Source: Strix aluco
Taxonomy: Eukaryota; Chordata; Aves; Strigiformes; Strigidae
Assembly: GCF_031877795.1 (NCBI RefSeq)
Contig: NC_133943.1
Location: 10,347,001 to 10,411,000, forward strand
Direction: 5' to 3'
Length of the DNA: 64,000 bases
The position numbers and the translations under genes are program-made. The notes below the pieces were generated by a model. It searched no databases and was not told the DNA's origin. It saw only the letters and a list, made by a program, of their open reading frames with translations. This document shows positions 25,284-34,821 of the stretch, one piece after another. The first letter of the stretch is position 1; every line of letters starts with the position of its first letter.

Positions 25284-26312
25284 CTAGGTGCGGTGCCGGT
25301 GGGGGATGGTGAGGAGCCGGCGGAAGGCGGCGCGGAAGTCCCGGTTGAAGAGGGTGTAGATGAGGGGGTTGAGGCTGCTGTTGCAGTAGCCGATCCAGAA
25401 GAAGAAGCTGAAGAGGGGCTTGGAGACACGACAGCCCTCCCCACAGACCGCCCCCAGGCTGTAGGTGAAGAAGAAGGGGAACCAGCACAGCACGAAGGCC
25501 CCCATCACCACAGCCAGCACGACGGTGAAACGCCGCTCCCGTGCCCGCACCAGCCGCTGCCGGCACAGTGACACGCTCTGGTGCTGGCTCCGGCGCCGCC
25601 AGCCCGACATCCCGACCCCCGGCCCCTTCTTGCTGGTGCCAGCAGGGCGTGGGGCGCGGGCGGCGAGGAGGGTCGCCGTCCGCCGGGCAGTCAGGTGGTA
25701 GATGCGGCAGTAGACAGCAGCCATGACGAGGCAAGGGGCGAAAAAGGAGGCGGCACAGGAGGCCAGCACGTACCAGGTCTCCTGACTCAGCTGGCACTCC
25801 CGGTCCCCTGGCTGGGCCCACAGGAGTGGTGGCAGTGCCACCAGGGCCGCCGCTGCCCAGACGGCCCCGATCATCCCCTTCACCCGCCCGGGGCTGCGGC
25901 GCAGGTTGAGCCGGGCCGCTCGGGTGACAGCCCAGTAGCGGTCGAGGCTGATGGCGCAGAGGTGCCCGATGGAGGCTGTGCAGAGCAGCACGTCCAGCGC
26001 CAGGTACAGGCTGCACCACAGGCCACCAAAATACCAGTAGCCCATCACCTCGTTGGCCAGTGAGAAGGGCAGGACGAGGACGGCCACCAGGATGTCCGCT
26101 GAGGCCAGGGACACCAGGAAGAGGTTCTGCGGAGCCCGCAGAGCCCGGCTGGTGGAGATGGCCACCACCACCAGCGTGTTGCCCACCAGTGTGGCCAACA
26201 GGACAGCCAGCGCGGCCAGCAAGATGAGCCCCGTGGCTGCAGGCGAGTGTGGGGCGCTGCCGGCACCGCTGTCGTTACCGGAGGTGTTGGGGAGGGCACT
26301 GGCTGGCTCCAT
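25284..26312 (-). CDS. ADRA2D: Alpha-2 adrenergic receptor, D-type-like, intronless, 342 aa
   Basis: Rhodopsin-family GPCR expected to bind adrenaline/noradrenaline and couple to Gi/o at the plasma membrane. Two N-glycosylation sequons (NTS, NDS) precede TM1. The stretch [20 protein letters not shown] is an alpha-2 hallmark with the TM2 sodium-site Asp. Also seen: LALDV (amine-binding Asp of TM3), [17 protein letters not shown] (catechol-binding Ser/Cys/Ser of TM5), CWFPFFFTY (TM6), [17 protein letters not shown] (TM7). Extracellular-loop cysteines are present (WCSLY, RECQL). The third intracellular loop is only about 55 residues, against roughly 150 in other alpha-2 receptors, and the tail lacks cysteine. 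Start chosen at MEPAS because upstream in-frame sequence is not receptor-like. Subtype rests on linkage to GRK6 (ADRA2C sits with GRK4, ADRA2A with GRK5). ADRA2C is the alternative. Confidence 0.85.
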   Translation of the reverse strand: MEPASALPNTSGNDSGAGSAPHSPAATGLILLAALAVLLATLVGNTLVVVAISTSRALRAPQNLFLVSLASADILVAVLVLPFSLANEVMGYWYFGGLWCSLYLALDVLLCTASIGHLCAISLDRYWAVTRAARLNLRRSPGRVKGMIGAVWAAAALVALPPLLWAQPGDRECQLSQETWYVLASCAASFFAPCLVMAAVYCRIYHLTARRTATLLAARAPRPAGTSKKGPGVGMSGWRRRSQHQSVSLCRQRLVRARERRFTVVLAVVMGAFVLCWFPFFFTYSLGAVCGEGCRVSKPLFSFFFWIGYCNSSLNPLIYTLFNRDFRAAFRRLLTIPHRHRT

Positions 26313-27217
26313 GCTGGCCCGGCCCCTCAGGCAGATGAAGCCCCATGGGGCTGCCCCCCGCCGTGCGCCCCGCTCACCGGCCCCGCCGCATCTCATGGTG
26401 CAGTGCCGGCATCGCTGAGTCCCGGGAGGGGCGTCCCGGCCACCACTGCTCCTGTACTGACGTGGTCCGGCGACAAGGCGGAGGTCGTCCTGGCCCGGTG
26501 GCCACCCAGCCAGGCACGCGGGGCAGCGGCTGTGCCGGGAGCCCCAGAGCGGCTCCCACGGCAGCCCCGCTGGCTCCGCTGGTCCCAGCCCGGGAGGAGG
26601 GCGGGCGGGAAGGAGGGAGGGAGGGACGGGCCGATATCGCTGGCAGGAGCCCAAGCATCTGTGGGCAGTGGGAGAAGCGGTTATTACCAACACTTAAAGG
26701 GCTCCTGCCAGGGTCACCGTGGCAGGTGGGCTCCTGCCATGGGTGTTGGGGTACCCGGCAGGCTGCACACACTGCTTGACCATGCCCAGTCAACAACCTG
26801 CTGAGCCCCAGCCCGACAGCACTGCAGCACTTCACCAGCCGCCCTGTGCTGTGCCCAGCTCAGCGACACACTGCCGTGGCACAGAGAGGTGCAGCACGGG
26901 ACCTGCAGGCTCAGCCCTCCAGGGATGAGGCAGGTGGAAGAAGATGCTGCCTGCGGCACGTGGGTACAGGCTGGCTGCAAACCGCAGGTGCGGGGTTTAG
27001 CTGCAGCATTGTCAGCAAGTGCCCCCACAGCACCAGCAGCACATTTGGTGCATCCCCAGCACTGGGCACCCGTACAGGACCGGGCTGTGCAGTGGTGGTG
27101 TATGGACACGGGGGCAGATGGTGGGTGTCTGGCACCTGTGGCTCCGGCTGCAGCTCCGACAGGGTTTGCAGAGACAGGAGGAGAAGAGACACACACCGGG
27201 GGAGCGGGCGCTTGGCA

Positions 27218-27223
27218 TTTATT
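27218..27223 (-). terminator. Polyadenylation signal AATAAA of SLC34A1
   Basis: Minus-strand AATAAA (CTAATAAATG context) about 70 bp beyond the stop codon, giving a very short 3' UTR. Confidence 0.8.
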
Positions 27224-27294
27224 AGACACCAGCTGAGCGGGGACAGTGGAAACCGGGTGGCCACGGGAGCAGTGGCCTAGGTGTACGATGCCAG

Positions 27295-30200
27295 CTAGAG
27301 CCGGGTGGCACTGTGCAGGGGTGGGCGAGGGGAGCCCACCCGGATGGCGGGGCCGGGCACCTCCTCGGGGTAGGAGAGCGCAGGGTTGTCCAGCCCCAGC
27401 CTGGCCTTGTCACGGGGAGGGCCCTCGCGTTCCTCCCAGCCCTCGGGACTGCGGCAGCGGTCGGTGCAGCAGAGGGTGGCCCGGGTGATGAGCTGGTCAA
27501 GGGGCTGCAGTGAGTGCATCCAGGCGGGGAGGAAGTCCCACGTCTGCAGCCATTTGGGCAGGTGGCCGGGGCTGCGCGCCTGCAGCGCATTCACCAGCCC
27601 CACAAAGAAGAGGAGGCCAAGGAAGGGTGTGCCCACCCCCACCAGTGCCCGCCAGCCCGCCATGGAGATGCCAAAGATGAGGGAGGGCAGCAGGAGGAAG
27701 CAGACGATGAGGTACAGCACAGCAAACCAGCGGTACTTGGCCGTGCGCTCGCCCAGCGCCTTGGCCATGCGGATGGGCAGGCGGGTGAAGGGCAGCGGGT
27801 ACCACAGCAGGATGCCGGAGATGTTGAAGAAGAAGTGGCAGAGGGCAATCTGCAGGGATGGCATCCCCGTCGGGCCAGGCACATGGGGCTTCCCCCACCC
27901 CTGCCTTGCCTGGTGCCCCCCCATCAGCCCAGCCCTGGCCCCGGGTTGCCTGTACCTGGAAGGAGCTGGCCAGCTTGTCCCCCGGGCTGGCCAGGGCGGC
28001 CAGGATGGCGGTGGTGGTGGTGCCGATGTTGGAGCCCAGGGTCAGTGGGTAGGCACGCTCGATGCTGATCACCCCCAGGCCTGCAGGAGAGGCACCCCAT
28101 CCTGTCCCATCGCTCCTCACCAGCACCATCCCCACACTCTTCCAAGGAGGGATGGCTCCTCCCACCCCTCCAAGCACCCTAGCACCCACAGGCCATCATG
28201 GGGGGACCAGCACACGGCAGGGGACCAGGCATGGCTGGGACTCACCGATCAGGGGTGTGATGGCCGAGGTGAACACAGAACTGCTCTGCACCACGAAGGT
28301 CATCCCAGCACCCACCACCATGGCAAAGTACCCGGTGAGCCAGCTGAGCGGGTGCGGGAGGTCTGCCATGGCATGGACACAAGCACGGACATGGGCATGG
28401 ACACGGGCATGGACACATCAGCTGGGAGCAGCCTGGCGCTCCTACGTGGTGCTGGGGAGGGGGCTGTGGGACCAGGCTGTGGGTATGGGGTCAGGCTGGG
28501 GGTATGGGGCCAGCCTGGTGGCTGGTGGCCATGATGGCTGGGGAAAGGGGATGTGGACACCAGGAGGCCATGACAGCAATAAACAGAGTGGGAATCAGGG
28601 GCAGGCAGGGGGTATGGGGGTCAGGCAGGGATGGGGGTTAGGGGCAGCCAGGGATGTGTCTGAGGATGGCAGGTGAGGATGGGGATGGGGTTGGGTGGCC
28701 GTGGGGCAGGCAGGGTCCCATCCCACCCACCCCACAGCAATCCCTGTCCCACTCACCAGTGTTGATGACCTTCTGGATAGCTTTGGCCACCTGGCCCTTA
28801 AGCAGGGAGTTGAGGAGTTTGACCAGGAGGATGAGGCAGGTGCAGAGCACGACGAGGGACCCGGCCAGCAGCACCAGCCCCACGGCCAGGTCAGGCAGTG
28901 GTGTGTTGGTGAAGAGGTGCTCGCCTGCCCCACAGCATGGCTGGGCAAGGGGCTGGGGCCGGCCCAGCCCCACTCACAAACCTGCCCCACTCCCCAACAG
29001 CCCCACATCTGGACCCCAGCCCAACATCTCCCAGCCCTGCCCCACATCATGACTCCAGCCCCATGCCCAGCACCTCTCCATTCCACATACAGCCCCCCAG
29101 CCCCACCTGCACCTCACCAGCCCCATGCCCCATGTCCCCCAGCCCTGCCCAAGCCCCTCACACCCACTCACACTTCTGCCTGGTGACATTGTGGAGGCTC
29201 TCAATGCCCTTAGTGCTGCAGTGGCTGGGAACTGTGCAGTTCAGGGGGGGCCCAAGCCCCACAGTGGCTGTCTGTAGGGAGAGGGTGGGCTGCAGCCAAC
29301 TCCACCGCATCCTAAGCCAGCCCCTGCCCACCACCCACCCTCTGTGGGATTGTTTGGTGGCCCCAGCAGGGCCATGGGCCTCTCACCTGTGGGGGTGCGG
29401 GGCCACACCAGACGCGGATGAGGCTTCGGTTGCGCAGGCTCTCATCCCCCGTTGCAATGCCCGTGATCACTGACTTGTCCAGCTGCAACAGCACACACAT
29501 TGGAGAGTGCGCTTGGGGGCTGACAGCACCCACAGCTTGGGGACATCTTCACTGGGATGGGGACACCACTGCCAGCCTGGGGATGCTTGGACACAACCAC
29601 CATCAAAGGGACACCAGTGCTGGGGACATCACCATCAGCATTGGGACAGCAATGCTGGGCAACCACCACCAGCCTGGGGACACCACTGCCAGCCTAGAGA
29701 CACTTGGGCATGACCATCATCAAAGGGACACCAGTGCTGGGGACATCACTACTAGCATGGGGGACACCAATGCTGGGGGACCACCACCAGCCTGGGGACA
29801 CCACCCTGGGGGACAGCACGGCTGAGGAGACCTGGATGATGAGCTTGGTGAAGGGCTCTGTGATGATCTTCAGCAGGTCGGGGGCATCCTTGCCGCTGCG
29901 GATGTTGAAGGTGGCCACGACCAGGCGGGTGACATGGTGCAGGTACCCACTCACCACCTCCAGAGGCAGCAGGACCAGCACCGACAGCCAGTTGAAGCAG
30001 TCGTGCACTGTGGCACCAGCAAAGGCCCTGTGTGGAAGAGCCCATCGGCATGGGGTAGACCCTGGGGAGCAGCCCCCAGCCCCCTGAGTCCCTGCTGCCC
30101 TGACCAGCTCTCACCGTTTGAACTCACTGCGGTCGCCAGCCTGCATGAGGGCCACGATGGTGTTGGTGACGGAGGTGCCGATGTTGGAGCCCATGATGAT

Positions 30201-31554
30201 GGGGATGGCAGAGCGCACCTCCAGCACTGGGGACAGAGAGACCTGCTAGCCCTGCATGGCCCAGCTCAGGGTGACCCCATCCAGCCACTTTACCCCCAGC
30301 CTCAGGTCCCCAGGAGCCCCACAGGCACACTCACGCCCCGAGGAGACCATGCTGACGATGATGGAGGTGGAGGTGGAGGAGCTCTGCACCAGCACAGTCA
30401 CCAGGATGCCCACCACCAGCCCAGCCACCGGGTTGGAGAGGATGGCGTTGTCCTTGAAGATGTCTCCAGCCACCTTGCCTGCAAGAGAGTGTGAGCGGCA
30501 GGGTGCTGGCACGGTGGGTGCCACCAGCTGCCCAGGCGCCCCTGCCACCCTACCTCCGGCCAGCTGGAAGGCAGAGCTGAGCACGTCCAGGGAGCACACG
30601 AAGAGGTACAGGAACCCGAACATCAGGGGCACCTTGAGAAGGGAGACACAGATGGACTGGACCCTGGCCCAGCACCCCAGCTCTGTGCAAGACAAGAGAG
30701 AGCGTTAAATGCCGGCTGTGGCACGGCCCTGGCTTGCCGGACTCCCACAGCCCTGTGCCATCCTCCAGTGCGGGGTGGGGCTCTTGTCCCCAGCCATGTC
30801 ACCACTCCCCGGGTCCCCTCCATCTCCTCCCACCCTGGATCACCTTGTGCCAGCCACCCCCCTCGCCCCTCGGCTCTGCCCCCGGCACCCCGGGTTGCTG
30901 GGGGTCTCCCCCGCTGGCAGGCAGCCTGCTATGCTGGAGATCTGGCTGAGGTGCCAGCACGAGGACTGGCACCATGGAGCAGCAGGGAGGAATTGCCACC
31001 AATCCCAGGGACAAAGTTGGGGCTCTCCTGGCACCCTGAGGCCCTCCTGAGTGCCTGTGGCAGGTCTCTGGGGGTACTCCCCAACAGGGTACTGTATGAC
31101 CACTGCCCGGGGGACTCACCTGGCTTCTGCAGCTCATCCAAGCCCAGCCGGGGTCCCTGCCAGGGCAGCACGTCCAGCTCGTACCGCTCCCTGCCCTCGG
31201 CCAGGCGCCCCGGGGAGCCGGGGCAGGGGAAGCCATGGTCAGGGCAAGGCACCGCACCGACGGTGAAGGGGCAGGTGTGGGCACCCGGCAGCCGGTGCAG
31301 AGCTGGGGAGAGGGGACACGTGTGTTACAGCCCCGTCCTCACAGGGACCCCTGCTGCGGCAGAGGAGAGCCAGGCACTGCCTGGGGCAGGGTCTGGCCAG
31401 AAGCAGAGCTGAGCCCGGCGGGGCGAGGAAGAGGAGGCTGGGGGCACCTACCTTGGGGGCTGGGGCAGTAGGTGAATTGGGGCCCGTGCACCACCCTTCC
31501 TCCCCGCACTGGGCAGCGGGGCAGGGCCGGGCTCTCCCTCTGGTAGGGCAGCAT
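27295..31554 (-). CDS. SLC34A1: Sodium-dependent phosphate cotransporter NaPi-IIa (SLC34A1), 12 coding exons, 675 aa
   Basis: Apical Na+/HPO4 2- cotransporter of the renal proximal tubule. Coding exons: 31452-31554, 31120-31302, 30554-30682, 30335-30478, 30115-30226, 29832-30027, 29387-29482, 29172-29271, 28757-28924, 28246-28362, 27956-28080, 27295-27849. Two inverted-repeat QSSS motifs are present ([11 protein letters not shown] near 171; [11 protein letters not shown] near 438). The Asp of VHDCFNWL, typical of electrogenic IIa/IIb and replaced by Gly in IIc, is retained. The large extracellular loop has sequons NRS, NCT and NVT. The tail ends in ATRL, the PDZ ligand that separates IIa from IIb. 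The intracellular-loop motif reads G-E-R where mammalian IIa has G-K-R. The N-terminal exon 2 is poorly conserved. Upstream gene is RGS14, same strand, as in human. It is slightly longer than human (639). Confidence 0.96.
29535..29812. repeat. Tandem repeat of about 117 bp in SLC34A1 intron 6
   Basis: CAAAGGGACACCAGTGCTGG recurs at 29604 and 29721, flanked by repeated GGACACCACTGCCAGCCT and ACCACCACCAGCCTGGGG blocks, giving a bit over two imperfect copies. It almost touches the donor of exon 6, which is itself weak (CAG|GTCTCC at 29831/29832). Confidence 0.75.
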
Positions 31555-31885
31555 TGCTCCTGCTGAGGCTGAGCGGAGGCGGCCGCGCGTCACCACGGTG
31601 AAGCCACGGTTGTGCCGCGCCGACCGCCACTGGCCCCCCAAATCCCTGCGGTGCTGGCACCACCGAGGAGCACCATTCCATCACCCGGTGGTCCTCTGGG
31701 CTACCAGCCACTGCCGTACCACCCCAGCGAGCTCCTGCAAGGTCAGGCAGGGGACACAGGGAGGGGACCCCCCCTGCCCAGGGCCCTGCTCACCTGGGGC
31801 TGACCGGGCACTCAGGGCAGCGCCATGTCCACATGCCACATCCACGCGTCCCTCCAGCAAAGTGGCCTGCGGGGCACCACGGCCC

Positions 31886-31891
31886 TTTATA
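31886..31891 (-). promoter_or_regulatory. SLC34A1 TATA box
   Basis: TATAAA on the minus strand about 330 bp upstream of the SLC34A1 start codon. A noncoding first exon can be drawn from about 31860 to a donor CCCCAG|GTGAGC at about 31794, spliced to an acceptor CCTCAG just before the ATG. Positions are consistent with a tissue-specific TATA promoter; transcription start is inferred. Confidence 0.6.
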
Positions 31892-31975
31892 CACACGCCA
31901 AGAGCAAAGTCTAAGGAGCCCCACGTTGCCCCTCGCCTCTGCTTGCTGCTCACCTCCTCCCCAGAAATTCCTGCA

Positions 31976-31988
31976 GTTAATAGGTAAC
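31976..31988 (-). promoter_or_regulatory. HNF1-type site upstream of SLC34A1
   Basis: GTTAATAGGTAAC has one perfect HNF1 half-site (GTTAAT), the correct one-base spacer and a partly matching second half. It lies about 90 bp upstream of the TATA box. HNF1A is a known driver of renal proximal-tubule transporter genes including NaPi-IIa, so the placement makes sense. Binding is inferred. Confidence 0.55.
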
Positions 31989-31994
31989 CCCGCG

Positions 31995-33460
31995 GCATCC
32001 CACGTCAGCTGCGGCCCCGGGGCGGGATGGGGCACGCGCCCCCGGGGTACCGCACTGTCAGCACACCCCGCCTCGCCTGCCCGAGGCTTGGCATCGCCCC
32101 TGGGCCAGCGGTAGCCGGTGTGGTGGGGAGCGAAGCCAGGGCAGTGCTGGAGCCCAGTGCCTGAAGGGTGATGCGGGAGCAGCCTCAGCTCTCCATCACT
32201 TGGTGCCTGGTGCTTAATCCCCTGCAAGAGAGGAGGAGGAGGAGGAGGAGGAGGAGGGGGAGGAGGTGGAGAGGGCTTGGTGCTGGTGCTGCCGGGGTGT
32301 CCCAAACCAGAGGTGAGGCCACGCACGCATCCACCATCCTCGGAGCCATCTGAGCGTCAGCTGTGGGGGACCTGGCTCTGCCCATGGCACTCGCCGTCCT
32401 CGCCACCAGGGCGTTGGCAATGGGTTACGTCAGCACCAGCGCGGTCCCTGTGTCCTATTGCTGGTGGTGACGGTGGCACGCGGCCCGGCTCAGCCCGTGC
32501 CAGCGGCTCAACATGGAGCAGCCAGCAGCACCGTGAGGGCTGCGTGGGGCAGAGCCTGCATCTTCCCAGCACGTGCTATGTTGGGGTGGGCAGGAGCAGC
32601 ATGACAACAGCGTTGCCGTCACCACCTCCTCGATGCCATTTATCATTACCCGCTGTTTATGCATCTCTGGCCAAGTTTCCATCCACCCCCAAGGTGCCCA
32701 GCCAGCTCGTGTCCACATCTGCCCAGGGCAGAGTCAGGGGCCAAAGGCCCCTCCAGCCCCCGTGCCTGTGAGGGGTGGACACGGAGGGGCCACATGGCTG
32801 TCACATCCCCGTTCCTCCAGGATCGGGCACTCCCAGGACCATCACCATGGACAAGTCAGCTGTAGTTGTATGGGGGGAGTAAGGGGAGGTCTCTCGGGTA
32901 CCCCAGGGTGCTCGGGTAGAGCCTGGGGACATCCCTGTCACTGCTGGAGCAGCACCGAGCCTCCACTGAGTCACAAACCAATGGAGCTGAATGCCCGGGA
33001 GGTGCCACAGCAGGGGACATGTCCCAGCTCTGCAGGGCCTGGGGACCCTTTTGGCAGGGCGGTGCAGCCAGTGGCACCCGCAGAGCCCTGTGCCAGGCTG
33101 CGGCAGGCAGGAGGCTGGTGTCCGCATTTGCCCCGTGCCTGGGGTCTCTTGGCCAGCTGCCCCCACAATCATTAACCCAGTGAGGCCCTGGCAGCTCTGG
33201 CTGTCACTCATTGACAGGGTCGGGGCTGAAGTCCTTGGCCATGCCGGCCCTGCAGCGTCCCCTACATCATCAGCGGTGCCAGGAAAACAAGCTCCTGGCA
33301 CTGCCCCTTGCTGCTGTGCAGGGTGGCACCAGAGCTGAGGGCTGGGTCCAGCCCTGCCCAGGCCCCGGTGGGGGCTCTGTGGGGTATGGGGGGGCTGGGG
33401 AGACATCGCTGCTGGGAAAAGCATTGTCTGGCCTCAGCTGAGGAGGAAGGAGAGGGACAC
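31995..33460. other. Intergenic region between RGS14 3' end and SLC34A1 promoter
   Basis: No coding exon recognised. It contains a (GAG)n run (32227-32270) and otherwise unique GC-rich sequence, some of which may be SLC34A1 promoter-proximal control DNA. Confidence 0.4.
32227..32270. repeat. (GAG)n trinucleotide repeat
   Basis: Nearly pure GAG/CTC microsatellite about 340 bp upstream of the SLC34A1 TATA box; a purine-rich tract able to form unusual DNA structures. Confidence 0.85.
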
Positions 33461-33477
33461 ATGTCCAGGCAATGCTC

Positions 33478-33483
33478 TTTATT
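33478..33483 (-). terminator. Polyadenylation signal AATAAA of RGS14
   Basis: Minus-strand AATAAA (GAAATAAAGAGC context) about 1.34 kb beyond the RGS14 stop. The interval 33460-34821 is then its 3' UTR; no other gene is seen in it. Confidence 0.65.
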
Positions 33484-34821
33484 TCCCCCGGTTTCACACC
33501 ACAGACAGGACTGAGCAGCACCACGGAGACACAGTGGGGCTCTGACCGGGGCCATGGGGCTGCAGCTGGCTGTGGCAGTGTGGGGCTGGGTGGCCATGCC
33601 CCCCATCCCTGCGTGAGCCCTGGGGCTGCCCTGGGCCACCCCTCTGCCTGGGCAGTGGTGACACAGCAGTGACCCAGGGCACAGCCAGGAAGGGCCTCAG
33701 CATGCGCAGACAATGGAGGGATGTTCTGGCTGCTGTCGGGGGGCTGTCTCCATCACAGACTGGGACTGGGACCTCTGGGAACACCAGGCTGCTGGGGATG
33801 GGGACCCAACAGGGCACAGCCAGGTCTGGCAGAGCCAGGATTAAGGTTACAGCCCAGAACAGCCACTGGAAGGGATGCCAGGCTGAGCACATGCTGGGGA
33901 CCCACACACCAGGCTGAGATGCCCAGCACCCAGGGGTGCTGCATTCCTCTGGCACCCCACAGGCCTGTCCCCAAGGGCCGAGCACCCACAGCTCCAGGCA
34001 GGCTGGGGCAGGGGACCTACAGGGATCTGCTCCTGCAGGTTGCTTCAGCAGCTGCCCATGCAGGGTCTCCCTGCGGGGAGGAGGAAGGCTTCTTTGGCAC
34101 GACCTGCTGGGTCTGTCTCCATCTGCTTGGGGCAGGAACCTGGTGCCCTGCTCTGCAACGACAGTGCTATCATGGCAGGATCAGGCCCAGCCACGCACAT
34201 GCAATGCAGATGGTAACAACCTGTCTGGGGCACCAGCCCTCCCCAGGAAGGGCAGACCCACACATCAACAACAGGGGAAGCCCTGTTCCTGGGGGGCCAG
34301 GGACCGGATCCGGCCCTCAGCTCCAGACACATGTTCTCCTGACTGCCTGCCCACAGCACTGGGGTCTGGGGCTGGAGCCTGCCTTGCTACCCCACCCACC
34401 CTCTCTATCCTACACGCCCTTTGGTTGGAAGGGTGATTTTTCCCATCCAAAGAGTCAGCGGGGCTGTGCCAGCCCGGCACAGGCAGGATTTGCTGGGCAG
34501 GCAGCTCTGCCACAGGCAGAGCAGGCAGAGGCACTGGGCAGGACAGTGCCAGGCATGTGTGGGACGTTGCAAAGTGCTTCGCAACAGGGGTTCAAACTAT
34601 GTACAGGACTCCCTTGACGTGCACCAGGATGTGATCCCACCGCGGGGCATGGCAGCTGCTCAATCACTCACAGTGACACGACACGACAGTTTGGGACAGG
34701 ACGTGGACGAATCTGCGGTCCGGGCAGTGTCGGCAGTGGAGGGCAGGGGCCGTCGAGCCCCGTGTCGAAGCCCGGCATGGCCCGGGGGCACCACGCGCCG
34801 GGTGCGGATGTGCAGCAGGAC

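Noticed and set aside
27386-28534. 382-codon plus-strand frame through SLC34A1
   Set aside because: Antisense of genuine SLC34A1 exons; composition artefact.
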